Positions 16,555 to 23,522 of a stretch of 53,272 nt of DNA are shown here, piece after piece (position 1 is the stretch's first letter; every line of letters starts with the position of its first letter). This stretch comes from Dehalococcoidia bacterium (GTDB lineage: Bacteria; Chloroflexota; Dehalococcoidia; SM23-28-2; RBG-16-64-32), in the NCBI GenBank assembly GCA_030690405.1, contig JAUYGU010000028.1, positions 1 to 53,272 on the forward strand, written 5' to 3'. Both the position numbers and the translations under genes were made by a program. Under the pieces are notes generated by a model, which did not search any database, was not told the DNA's origin, and saw only the letters and a program-made list of their open reading frames with translations.

Positions 16555-18012
16555 CTATCGGCTCCACAGGATGTTCCTCCAGAGGATGTTGCGCCAGAGA
16601 ATGCTCCGCCACAGGATGCTCCGCCAGAGGATGCTGTCGCGGAGGATCGTCCCCGTCTCAGGGTCGATGAACTCGTTCGGCAGCGCCCCGCCGTTGGCGG
16701 CGCCCTCCAGGGTGGTGAAGGCGGCGCCGGCGGCGTCCAGGGCGGGCGCCTGCGAGCCCGCCAGCGGCGCGCCCGTGGCCGCGGCGCGGTACTTCACCTC
16801 GTCCGGGGTGAGGGACGGGTCTTCGTCCAGCATCAGGGCGACCGTGCCGGAGACGACAGCCGCCGAGGCGGAGGAGCCGCTGAGCCGCAGGTAGCGGCCG
16901 TCCACGATGGCCTCCGGGGCCTGCCGGGCGAGGTAGCTGTGGTTGCCGCCGGACACGGAGACTATGCCGACGCCGGGGGCAGTCACTTCGGGCTTGGCGT
17001 AGCCGTCCACCGTAACGCCGCGGCTCGACCAGTCGGCGATCACGTCGTCAGAGCGGGCAGGCGTGCCGCGGTCGTCGAAGGAGCCGACGGTGATGACGAA
17101 CGGGTCGTTGGCGGGAGCGTGGTCGACCGCGAACGGCGACGCGCCCAGGTTGCCGGCGGAGACTACGACGACGATCCCCTGGAACCAGGCCTCCTCCACG
17201 GCGGCCGCCAGAGGGTCGCGCAGGTAGCTGTCGGCGATCGCCGAGTAGAGGGAGATGTTGATCACGCGGACGTCGTAGCGGTCTTTGTTGCGGACGACCC
17301 ACTGAAGGGCTTCGATGACATCGCCGGCGTGGGCGGAGCCGTCCCTGCCGGCGACCTTCACGCTGAGCAGGTCGGCGCCGGGCGCGATCCCCAGGAAGCG
17401 CCCTCGCGCGTCCCGGCCGGCGATGATGCCGGCGACCCAGGTTCCGTGGCCGTTCTGGTCAAACGGGAAGTAGGACTCGCTGCTGAAGTTGCGGGAGCCC
17501 GTGATCCTGCGGCCGAAGTCGTCCCCTGGATTGATGCCGCTGTCGATCACGGCGACGGTGACGTGATCACCGGTAACGCCCTGCCGCCACGCCCGCGGTG
17601 CGCCAACGGCCGACGGGTAGACCGTGGCGAGGTGAGAAGCGTCCAACCCGCGTTCCGGCCGGTCCGACGTCATCATCGGAGCGTTGAGGGAGATCCAGTC
17701 CGCCCTATCGGTGAAGTCCAGCGCCCGCACGGCCTCGATCGGCATCTCGGCCTCGAAGCCGCCGAGGAGATCGAACCGCCGCTCCACCGTTCCGCCGTGG
17801 TCCGTAACCCAGCGGACGAGGGTGGGGTCCTCAGACTGGACAATGACGGGGACGCGCTCGCCGGGGAACAGTTCGGCGTAAACGTCGACGGCGGGATGTA
17901 CGTTCTGCTCATCCCCCTCGTCGGCGCCTGCCGCCGAGGGCAGCATCGCCGCCAGTGCCAGCAGCAGCGCCACCAGACCAAGCCATCCGTATCGTATGCG
18001 TCCTGTAAGCAT
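16555..18012 (-). CDS. Secreted subtilisin-like (S8) serine protease with C-terminal ILW repeats
   Basis: 485 aa. ATG 18012 is chosen because GGAGGAGG lies 8-9 nt upstream; earlier in-frame starts would sit on or before that site. A Sec signal peptide (hydrophobic run then SAAGA) leads into an I9-like propeptide (about 45-105). The catalytic triad is clear: Asp157 (AVIDSGIN), His189 (GHGTWVAG) and Ser381 (GSSAS). The end is five tandem 5-residue units of type (S/N)ILWR, closing the protein. Similar Trp-containing repeats occur at the ends of some bacterial S8 proteases. The gene leads an operon with the membrane GGDEF/HD-GYP gene. Confidence 0.87.
   Translation of the reverse strand: MLTGRIRYGWLGLVALLLALAAMLPSAAGADEGDEQNVHPAVDVYAELFPGERVPVIVQSEDPTLVRWVTDHGGTVERRFDLLGGFEAEMPIEAVRALDFTDRADWISLNAPMMTSDRPERGLDASHLATVYPSAVGAPRAWRQGVTGDHVTVAVIDSGINPGDDFGRRITGSRNFSSESYFPFDQNGHGTWVAGIIAGRDARGRFLGIAPGADLLSVKVAGRDGSAHAGDVIEALQWVVRNKDRYDVRVINISLYSAIADSYLRDPLAAAVEEAWFQGIVVVVSAGNLGASPFAVDHAPANDPFVITVGSFDDRGTPARSDDVIADWSSRGVTVDGYAKPEVTAPGVGIVSVSGGNHSYLARQAPEAIVDGRYLRLSGSSASAAVVSGTVALMLDEDPSLTPDEVKYRAAATGAPLAGSQAPALDAAGAAFTTLEGAANGGALPNEFIDPETGTILRDSILWRSILWRSILWRNILWRNILWSR
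16561..16635 (-). repeat. Five 15-bp tandem repeats coding (S/N)ILWR
   Basis: Five consecutive 15-nt units, on + of form CCAGAGGATGCTCCG with few changes, encode the last pentapeptides of the S8 protease. The unit is in phase with the codons, so copy number can change without a frameshift. Confidence 0.8.
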
Positions 18013-18055
18013 CTCCATCATCCTCCTCCAACACACGCGGGCGGTCGGGGTTATT

Positions 18056-18110
18056 GCACAAGCTAAGGATGCCGCCTGAGGCGAGGCCTTACCGGAGCGG
18101 GGTGAACGGC
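18056..18110 (-). promoter_or_regulatory. Conserved upstream element A (before S8 protease / GGDEF operon)
   Basis: On + it contains CAAGCTAAGGATGCCGCC (18059-18076), a small hairpin CGCC-TGA-GGCG (18073-18083), TTAC, AGCGG and GGGGTGAACGG. The same order occurs at 19364-19428 before the second HD-GYP gene. Read leftward it can be seen as GTAAG (18088-18092), 16 nt, CATCCTTAG (18063-18071), i.e. promoter-like, about 50 nt before ATG 18012. A structured leader RNA is the alternative. Confidence 0.5.
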
Positions 18111-18141
18111 CGGTGAGCAGCGGGTTCAGGTGTGGTTGCGT

Positions 18142-19290
18142 CTACCGCCTGCTCTGGGACCAGTGCAGCGCGTTCAACCCCTGCCGGCTGACGATGGCGA
18201 TGAAGGCGTCCACCACGCGGCGGTCAAACTGCTGCCCGGAGCAGCGGTGCAGCTCCTGAAGCGCCTCCTGAAGGGAGATGACGCTCTTGTAGGAGCGGTA
18301 GGTGGTCATCGCGTCGAAGGCGTCGCTGACGAGGATGATACGGGAGCCGAGTGGTATATCATCGCCTGCGAGACCGTCGGGGTAGCCGCTGCCATCGTAG
18401 TGCTCGTGGTGGTGAGCGATTATCGACGCCGCGGCCGCCATATCGGGGAGGCGAGCCGCTATCCTGGCGCCGACCTCCGGGTGGGCTTTGACCATCGCCC
18501 GCTCCCGTTCGCTGAGGCCGCCGGGCTTCTGCAGCACATAGTCCGGCACGGCGAGCTTGCCGGCGTCGTGAAGGAGGGCGGCCCTCTCAACCAGCTCCTG
18601 CTCGCCCACGCCCAGTCCCATCTCCGCGGCGACCTTGGCGGCGTACCAGGCGGAGCGGCCGAGCTGGCCGGAGGCGGCCCGGATCTTCCTCTCCAGCGCC
18701 GCGGCCAGCGCGCCGACGGGGTCCGTTGCCCCACCCGGCCGCCCCCAGCCGTTGGCGCCTATCATCTCGCCCCAGTAGCCCACCCTGTTTCCGCCCATCG
18801 CCTTCGCCCAGTACATGGCCGCCTGGGCCCCGTAGACGAGCTCCCTGGCGGTCTCCACCGTTGACGGGTAGACGGCGACGCCGAAGCTGGCCGTCAGCTT
18901 TCCCATGGCTGTGAGGATGCCCCGGGCCACGTCCTCACGAAGCCCTTCCGCCAGGACTACCGCGGTCGCGGCTTCCGTGGCCGGCAGTATGCCGATAAGC
19001 TGGTCTCCCCCCAGGTGCGCCACCTGCTCCACGCGGTCACCCACGCAGGCCGCGAAGGCGCTCAGCACCGCGTCACCCTCGATTGGCCCCAGGCAGTCGT
19101 TGACCATCCGGAACCCATCGAGACCGGCAACGACAACGCTAAGCTGGGTGCCGTGCTCCCACGCCAGCTCACAGGTGCGCTGGACCTGCTCCAGGATCGG
19201 CGTCAGGGAAGGCCGCGCATATCCGTTGTCGTTCTCCATCTGGGGGCGGCTTATCGTGCCTATCTCCGCTGGAACACCAATGCCATCCAT
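18142..19290 (-). CDS. Degenerate-GGDEF / HD-GYP protein (predicted c-di-GMP phosphodiesterase)
   Basis: 382 aa from ATG 19290, which has GGAGGGG 6-7 nt upstream; a TTG 66 nt earlier is less likely. No membrane segment. Residues about 28-165 are GGDEF-like but the signature reads GGDQL (94-98), so cyclase activity is doubtful; it may bind GTP as a regulatory domain. The C-terminal HD-GYP domain has LLHDAGKL and HHHEHYDGSGYPDGL, both intact, but lacks the first His before the HD motif, as in the 14682-16541 protein. It probably hydrolyses cyclic di-GMP. The 5' leader holds element B, shared with the other c-di-GMP operon. Confidence 0.85.
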   Translation of the reverse strand: MDGIGVPAEIGTISRPQMENDNGYARPSLTPILEQVQRTCELAWEHGTQLSVVVAGLDGFRMVNDCLGPIEGDAVLSAFAACVGDRVEQVAHLGGDQLIGILPATEAATAVVLAEGLREDVARGILTAMGKLTASFGVAVYPSTVETARELVYGAQAAMYWAKAMGGNRVGYWGEMIGANGWGRPGGATDPVGALAAALERKIRAASGQLGRSAWYAAKVAAEMGLGVGEQELVERAALLHDAGKLAVPDYVLQKPGGLSERERAMVKAHPEVGARIAARLPDMAAAASIIAHHHEHYDGSGYPDGLAGDDIPLGSRIILVSDAFDAMTTYRSYKSVISLQEALQELHRCSGQQFDRRVVDAFIAIVSRQGLNALHWSQSRR

Positions 19291-19363
19291 CTCTTCCCCT
19301 CCCATGCGGGATTTCGAGGCCCGGCCGGCTGCCGCAATGCTGCGCAGCCTGCCCAAGCTTCAC

Positions 19364-19428
19364 GCAAGCTTAGGATGCCGCCCTTGTCAGGGCGTTACAG
19401 GGGCGGTGGCGGCGGAGGGGTGAAGGGC
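19364..19428 (-). promoter_or_regulatory. Conserved upstream element B (before degenerate-GGDEF/HD-GYP gene)
   Basis: Second copy of the element at 18056. On + it has CGCAAGCTTAGGATGCCGCC (19363-19382), hairpin CGCCCT-TGTC-AGGGCG (19379-19394), TTACAGGGGCGG and GGGGTGAAGGG. Read leftward: GTAAC (19394-19398), 16 nt, CATCCTAAG (19369-19377), ending about 80 nt before ATG 19290. The spacing of 16 is the same in both copies while the hairpin arms differ. Confidence 0.5.
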
Positions 19429-19434
19429 AGGCCG

Positions 19435-19653
19435 TCAGCTGGCTCGCAGCCAGCGCTCCCGCAGCCCAGCGATGAGCAGCTCACGCTCGGCGTGCTCGCC
19501 AAGCGCCGCCTTTACTCGTCGCCAGACCAGCGGGCAGTTCTGCTCACCGGTGATCTCCTGGATCATGGCGTGCACTCGCCGGCGGGCCTCCGCGGTGTCT
19601 GCGATACCGGCGGCGGCCAGGACCTCGCCCAGGTGACGGAGGTAGCAGCTCAT
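19435..19653 (-). CDS. Small conserved-looking protein coupled to mobA
   Basis: 72 aa, mostly helical, with two Cys (Cys3, and Cys40 in QNCPLVWRRV). The ATG overlaps the mobA stop as ATGA, so it is translationally coupled. I do not recognise the family. The coupling suggests a role linked to molybdenum-cofactor maturation or to a molybdoenzyme, but that is only context. Confidence 0.65.
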   Translation of the reverse strand: MSCYLRHLGEVLAAAGIADTAEARRRVHAMIQEITGEQNCPLVWRRVKAALGEHAERELLIAGLRERWLRAS

Positions 19654-20261
19654 CCCGGCGTCACCTGCCGCTCCCAGAGCGAGCGCGCGCGTTCGAGGTC
19701 CGACTCATCGTTGAGGTTCAGCAGGCTGAGACCGTCCGGGTCGATTTGGTGGAGGTCGCTGTCGTCCAAGCGGCGCACGTCCAGCCGGGCGAGGAGCTGT
19801 TGCATGCTGCCGCCGCCGGTTGCCAGGAGGGCGTCCACCTCCGGGAGGCAGGAGAGGGCGTAGACGGCGTGCAGGGGGTGGTCCCGGCCGGCGGAGCGGG
19901 GCACGAGCGCCTGGTAGGAGCGGGGCAGGCCGGCCATGTAACGCAGCAGCTCAACGTTGAGGAAAGGAAGATCGCAGGCGACGACGAGGGCGTACTCCGA
20001 GGAGCAGGCCCGGAGGCCGCTCTGAAGGCCGGCGAGGGGACCCAGGCCGGGCGAGGCGTCGGCGACGAAACGGGCGAGGAGGCCGAGGCGCCGGTACCGC
20101 CCGGGGCGGTCCACCGCGACGATGACCCGGCGGCAGACCTGCGAGACGCGCTGCACCACGGTCTGGAGGAGGGGCGCGCCGCCCAGACTCAGCAGCGCCT
20201 TATCGACGCCCAGCCGCCGGCTCTGCCCCCCGGCGAGTACGATGCCGTCCAGCGGCTCCAT
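19650..20261 (-). CDS. mobA: Molybdenum cofactor guanylyltransferase
   Basis: 203 aa, the usual MobA length. The nucleotide-binding start GIVLAGGQSRRLGVDKALL (about residues 6-24) is the MobA/GlmU-like LAGG-x(2)-RR-(M/L)G-x-DK motif. VVACDLPFLN (about 93-102) carries the Mg-binding Asp. It attaches GMP to Mo-molybdopterin to give the bis-MGD cofactor used by DMSO-reductase-family enzymes, such as the one at 10583-13399. It is coupled to a small downstream gene. Its 213-nt upstream region holds a long stem-loop and one copy of the 15-bp dyad motif. Confidence 0.9.
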   Translation of the reverse strand: MEPLDGIVLAGGQSRRLGVDKALLSLGGAPLLQTVVQRVSQVCRRVIVAVDRPGRYRRLGLLARFVADASPGLGPLAGLQSGLRACSSEYALVVACDLPFLNVELLRYMAGLPRSYQALVPRSAGRDHPLHAVYALSCLPEVDALLATGGGSMQQLLARLDVRRLDDSDLHQIDPDGLSLLNLNDESDLERARSLWERQVTPG

Positions 20262-20326
20262 CAGCGCCCGTCTCTCGCGGCGCTCATGCCGGGCTCATGG
20301 AGGGAAGCAGCGGGGAATAAAAGCCG

Positions 20327-20387
20327 ACTGCGGGGTCTCCGGTAAATTGGGCGGGCCACCTCAAATCGTAGCCGGAGATCCCGCAGT
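20327..20387 (-). other. Long inverted repeat between response regulator and mobA
   Basis: Arm 20327-20342 pairs along all 16 positions with arm 20372-20387 (one G-U pair), around a 29-nt loop. On the leftward strand the stem is followed after 4 nt by TTTT. It may terminate the kinase/regulator transcript, or act as a leader RNA for mobA. Confidence 0.55.
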
Positions 20388-20419
20388 TGCAACCATAAAT
20401 CTAACGGCGCAGCCGCGCG

Positions 20420-20434
20420 CTGTCTGTCAGGCAC
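20420..20434 (-). promoter_or_regulatory. 15-bp dyad motif, copy 2 (mobA upstream region)
   Basis: Leftward reading is GTGCCTGACAGACAG, 13 of 15 positions identical to the copy at 10506-10520. It lies between the response-regulator stop and mobA, about 160 nt before the mobA start. Confidence 0.5.
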
Positions 20435-20474
20435 AGTGACTACGCGGCGTGGGGTTTTCCCCCACGTAGAGCGC

Positions 20475-21140
20475 TCACTCCACGGCCGTGAGGAGCCCCG
20501 TCTTGAGCGCGTACCGCACCAGCTCCGACCGGTGGTGCAGGTTCAGCTTCTCCATTATCCGCTGCCGGTAGGTGTCCACTGTCTTGGGGCTGATCACCAG
20601 CTTCTCCGCGATCTCCTGGTTGGTGAACCCTTCCGCGGTCAGCTTGAGCACCTCTTTCTCGCGCGTGGTCAGCGCTTCGTACTCGCGCTTACGGCCGCCC
20701 TCTCCCCGGCTACCCTTGAGATATTCGCCGAGGACCTTCTTGACGGCGGAAGGGTAGAGGAACACCTCGCCCCGGTGGGCGGCGCGGATAGCGTCCATCA
20801 GCTCGCGGTCGGCGGAGCTCTTGAGGACGTAGCCGGAGGCGCCCACCTGCAGCGTCTGGAAGAGGTACGCCTCTTCGGCGTGGACGGTGAGCATGACAAT
20901 TGCGCCGGGGAGGCCCATCTCGTGGACCGCCCTGGCAGCGGCCAGCCCGTCCATCTCCGGCATCGAGATGTCCATGACGATGACGTCCGGCGTCAGGCTG
21001 CGGGCCAGCTCCACGGCCTCGCGCCCGTTGGAGGCCTCGCCGACGACCTCCATGTCCGGCTCCATGTCCAGGAGAGCACGGAGCCCGGAGCGCAGCACCG
21101 CATGGTCATCAGCCAGGAGGACGCGTATCTTCTCCGTCAC
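20475..21140 (-). CDS. NarL/FixJ-family response regulator
   Basis: 221 aa from GTG 21140, 7 nt after the kinase stop; a longer upstream frame only overlaps the kinase gene. The receiver domain has the acidic pair D11-D12, phospho-acceptor Asp57 (VIVMDISMPEMDG) and a Lys near 107. The C-terminal LuxR-type HTH (about 155-215) has LTTREKEVLKLTAEGFTNQE, typical of NarL proteins. It forms an operon with the HTH-histidine kinase just upstream, its likely partner. Targets are unknown; the dyad motif seen near this locus and near the molybdoenzyme is a candidate site (inference). Confidence 0.9.
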   Translation of the reverse strand: MTEKIRVLLADDHAVLRSGLRALLDMEPDMEVVGEASNGREAVELARSLTPDVIVMDISMPEMDGLAAARAVHEMGLPGAIVMLTVHAEEAYLFQTLQVGASGYVLKSSADRELMDAIRAAHRGEVFLYPSAVKKVLGEYLKGSRGEGGRKREYEALTTREKEVLKLTAEGFTNQEIAEKLVISPKTVDTYRQRIMEKLNLHHRSELVRYALKTGLLTAVE

Positions 21141-21147
21141 AGGCGCT

Positions 21148-22284
21148 CTACCGGCGGCGGCTCCGCGGCAGAGGGGCCTCAACCGAGATGCGCGTGCCCC
21201 GGCCCACGGCCGACTCAACCTGCACTGATCCGCCGATGAGGGCGAGCCGCTCCTCCATGCCGAACAGGCCGAGGCCGGAACCGCGCGACCCCATCGTGGC
21301 CTCCACATCGAAGCCGCAGCCGTCGTCCTCGATGACGAGACTCAGCGAGCGTCCGCGACGGGTGAGGCGGGCCTCCACCCGGGAAGCGTTGGCGTGCTTT
21401 GCGACGTTGGAGAGCGCTTCCTGGACGATCCGGTAGAGCACAAGCTCTACGTCCGGCGACAGGCGGCCGAGGCGGCCGCCTGTGAACTTCGCTTTAACGG
21501 GCCAGCGGCATGAGAAGTCCTGCACGAACGCCTGGAGGGCCGCTTCCAGCCCCAGGTCATCCAGCATCGGGGGGCGCAGGTCAATCGCCATCCTCCGCAC
21601 ACCCTCGAGGGTCTCTCCAGTCAGGTCCCGCAGCTCCGTAAGCCCGGCGCGCAGCCGCTCGTCCGCCGCAGCCGACCTTTCCAGGAGGCGCAGACGCACG
21701 AGGACGGAGGTGAGCGCCTGTGCGGTGTCATCGTGCAGCTCGCGCGCGATCCGCTTTCGCTCTTCCTCCTGGGCGGTAAGCACCTGCGAGGACATCTGCC
21801 TCAGCCGGACCTGGTACCGATGGGCTTTCACCAGCGACTCGTCCAGCCTGTCCAGTACCTGGACGACGAAGGAGGAGTTCTGACACCTGATGCAGGCTTC
21901 GGGCGCCTCCGGCAGGACCACAAGGAGAGCCTCATCCGGATGAGGCGATACATCCGCGGACGCGGCCGGCTCCACGCTGCCGGCCCGGCCCAGCACGGAG
22001 ACGAAGGACGCGTTCAACATGGCGGCCTTCTGGCGGTCCAGGGCGAAGACACGTCCGTTCGCCGGCCGAGGGTCGGGCCTCACCAGTCCGCCCTCCTGCA
22101 GGACAGCCAGGTGCCGGTCCACAGTCCGCCTGGAGAGCGCCATCTCCTCCGCGATCCGCGTGACGCTGGCTGGGCCGGCGTCGAGGAGCCTCAGGATCTC
22201 CAGACGGCGTGCGTTGCCCACCACGCGCAGGGCGGGCGCGAGGTTGTCCGCGATTTCAGTGGTCGTATCTAGCGCCAAGCTCAA
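21148..22284 (-). CDS. Winged-HTH / NarX-type sensor histidine kinase fusion
   Basis: 378 aa from TTG. Residues about 12-85 form an ArsR/MarR-like winged HTH (RRLEILRLLDAGPASVTRIA, then LSRRTVDRHLAVLQEGGLV). A linker carries C131-x2-C134 (ACIRCQ), a possible redox or metal site. Then comes a HisKA_3 dimerisation helix with phospho-acceptor His184 (RKRIARELHDDTAQ) and an HATPase_c domain (IVQEALSNVAKHA, EDDGCGFD, GLGLFGMEER). There are no membrane segments, so it is a cytosolic kinase. A DNA-binding domain on a histidine kinase is unusual. The promoter has an extended -10 close to the start codon, so the mRNA leader would be only about 8 nt. Confidence 0.85.
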   Translation of the reverse strand: MSLALDTTTEIADNLAPALRVVGNARRLEILRLLDAGPASVTRIAEEMALSRRTVDRHLAVLQEGGLVRPDPRPANGRVFALDRQKAAMLNASFVSVLGRAGSVEPAASADVSPHPDEALLVVLPEAPEACIRCQNSSFVVQVLDRLDESLVKAHRYQVRLRQMSSQVLTAQEEERKRIARELHDDTAQALTSVLVRLRLLERSAAADERLRAGLTELRDLTGETLEGVRRMAIDLRPPMLDDLGLEAALQAFVQDFSCRWPVKAKFTGGRLGRLSPDVELVLYRIVQEALSNVAKHANASRVEARLTRRGRSLSLVIEDDGCGFDVEATMGSRGSGLGLFGMEERLALIGGSVQVESAVGRGTRISVEAPLPRSRRR

Positions 22285-22298
22285 ACTCCGGCAAGCTG

Positions 22299-22307
22299 AT
22301 TATAGCA
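22299..22307 (-). promoter_or_regulatory. Extended -10 promoter of the kinase/regulator operon
   Basis: Leftward reading TGCTATAAT, within GCCGCGTGCTATAATCA, which is identical to the tmRNA promoter at 23401. No clear -35. The start point would fall about 8 nt before TTG 22284. Confidence 0.65.
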
Positions 22308-22352
22308 CGCGGCCCGCGCGCGTCGGGCAAAACCGCACCGATCATCCTTAGT

Positions 22353-22367
22353 CTGCCCGACAGACAA
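22353..22367 (+). promoter_or_regulatory. 15-bp dyad motif, copy 3 (between kinase and receiver genes)
   Basis: CTGCCCGACAGACAA, 12 of 15 matches to copy 1, with an extra local dyad GTCTG-CCCGA-CAGAC (22351-22365). It sits in the divergent region, 12 nt before ATG 22379. CATCCTTAG (22343-22351) adjoins it. Confidence 0.5.
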
Positions 22368-22414
22368 CCGGCCCTGTCATGGTTCAAGGTGGAAGTATAC
22401 AAACGAGAACACCG

Positions 22415-22843
22415 ATGAGCGACTCGAGCTTACGAGAGGACGGACCCGAAGGCCACCGGCCCCTCCGCGTTCTGGTGGCCGATAAGAACGCCCACTTCCG
22501 GGAGACGGTCCGCCGCGTCCTCGCCCGCCTCGGCCGCTGCGTAGCCAGCGGCGAGGCGTCCACGATCGCGGAGGTGATCACACAGGTCACGAGCGCGCGA
22601 ATCGACCTCGTCCTCCTGGACGTTGAGATGGTAACCAGCGACAGGCTGGCGGAGCTCCAACGGCTGGCGAAGAGGCTCCCTGATCTCAAGGTCGCCGTGC
22701 TGCTCTCCGACGACACGCCTGAGTACCGCCAGGCGGTGCTCGTCCACGGCGGCCACTTCAGCGTGGCGAAGGCGCACCTGGAGGAGCAGCTGCCGGCGGT
22801 GCTCGGCAGCGTCCTGGTCCGGACCGCCACGTCCCTGGCCTGA
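22415..22843 (+). CDS. Single-domain (receiver-only) response regulator
   Basis: 142 aa from ATG 22415; ATG 22379 in the same frame is an alternative, and neither has a good ribosome site. It holds one CheY-like receiver: the acidic pocket reads D23-K24 instead of the usual Asp pair, the phospho-acceptor is Asp69 (LVLLDVEM), and a Lys occurs in FSVAKAH. There is no output domain. It is divergent from the HTH-kinase operon and could be a phosphate sink or adaptor for that kinase (inference). The missing second acidic residue may weaken Mg binding. Confidence 0.82.
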   Translation: MSDSSLREDGPEGHRPLRVLVADKNAHFRETVRRVLARLGRCVASGEASTIAEVITQVTSARIDLVLLDVEMVTSDRLAELQRLAKRLPDLKVAVLLSDDTPEYRQAVLVHGGHFSVAKAHLEEQLPAVLGSVLVRTATSLA

Positions 22844-23000
22844 GCGCGTATCAGAAGCGTCTCTGCTGCTGAGGACGCTGATCCCGTTGCCAGTGCTGAC
22901 ACCCGCACGGTCGGCGATGCGCGCCCTGCGCGGCCGGCCCGACTAGATCCACCCACCCTGGAAAACCTGCCGCCGCAGGGGGTTGACAGCCGGGCGAACG

Positions 23001-23025
23001 AAAAACGCGCGCCAGCGGCGCGCGT
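23001..23025 (-). terminator. tmRNA terminator
   Basis: Leftward: ACGCGCGCC, loop GCT, GGCGCGCGT, then TTTT. A perfect 9-bp stem with a U tract, 15 nt after the tmRNA CCA end. Confidence 0.9.
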
Positions 23026-23039
23026 CAGCGAATGCAAAC

Positions 23040-23392
23040 TGGTGGAGACGGAGGGGAATTGAACCCCTCGTCCAGAGGAAGACCCACCAGGACCTCTACA
23101 AGCTTAGCCGGCGTTTGGGTCTCGCCCGGCGTACCTCCGCCGACGGAGTAACCGACGGGCCAGCCGATTAAGTCTTGGGCCTCCGTTATCGGCGTCTGGG
23201 AGACCGCACCCCGACTTCACGGCGCCGGACCCGGCCCGTCGAGGGGAGGCCTGGGACCGACGTAGCCACGATTAGGCGGCTAGTGCGTACTGGTTTTCGC
23301 CAGTTATTGTTTCGCCACTTGATTAACGAGGGGTATGGCAACCTCGGCTTGCAGTCCGGGCTCAACCTTCTCTGTCGAACCCTTTCGTCCCC
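23040..23392 (-). ncRNA. ssrA: tmRNA (transfer-messenger RNA)
   Basis: 353 nt. The 5' end GGGGAC pairs with GTCTCC before an encoded ACCA 3' end, forming the acceptor stem. The T-arm TTCAATTCC is present near the 3' end. The tag frame lies at 23272-23316 and reads GETITGENQYALAA followed by TAA, ending in the protease signal ALAA; the resume codon is GGC. It rescues stalled ribosomes with SmpB, whose gene lies 540 nt away on the same strand. The promoter -10 (TATAAT) is placed 9 nt before the 5' end and a strong terminator follows. Confidence 0.95.
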
Positions 23393-23400
23393 GCAGCTTG

Positions 23401-23409
23401 ATTATAGCA
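23401..23409 (-). promoter_or_regulatory. ssrA: tmRNA promoter (extended -10)
   Basis: TGCTATAAT on the leftward strand, in the same 17-nt context GCCGCGTGCTATAATCA as the kinase operon promoter. Spacing to the mature 5' end (23392) fits a normal start point. Confidence 0.75.
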
Positions 23410-23522
23410 CGCGGCTCGACGCGGCAGGGCCCCGATCGCCACACACCTTGACCCGCGGGGCCGCGGCGGGCGACACTGGCGGCAGGGCCACCCCTCTTAT
23501 AGGCGTCGCAGGGAGGTAAGGC

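Noticed and set aside
16561..16635. CRISPR-like array
   Set aside because: The 15-bp units are contiguous, without spacers, and are coding.
18056..19428. Known c-di-GMP class I or II riboswitch before the GGDEF/HD-GYP genes
   Set aside because: I looked for the conserved cores of both classes on the transcribed strand and did not find them; the shared element is different.
22856..22879. Hairpin AGCGTC/GACGCT as terminator of the receiver gene
   Set aside because: Only a 6-bp stem with a 12-nt loop and no U tract; too weak to list as a feature.
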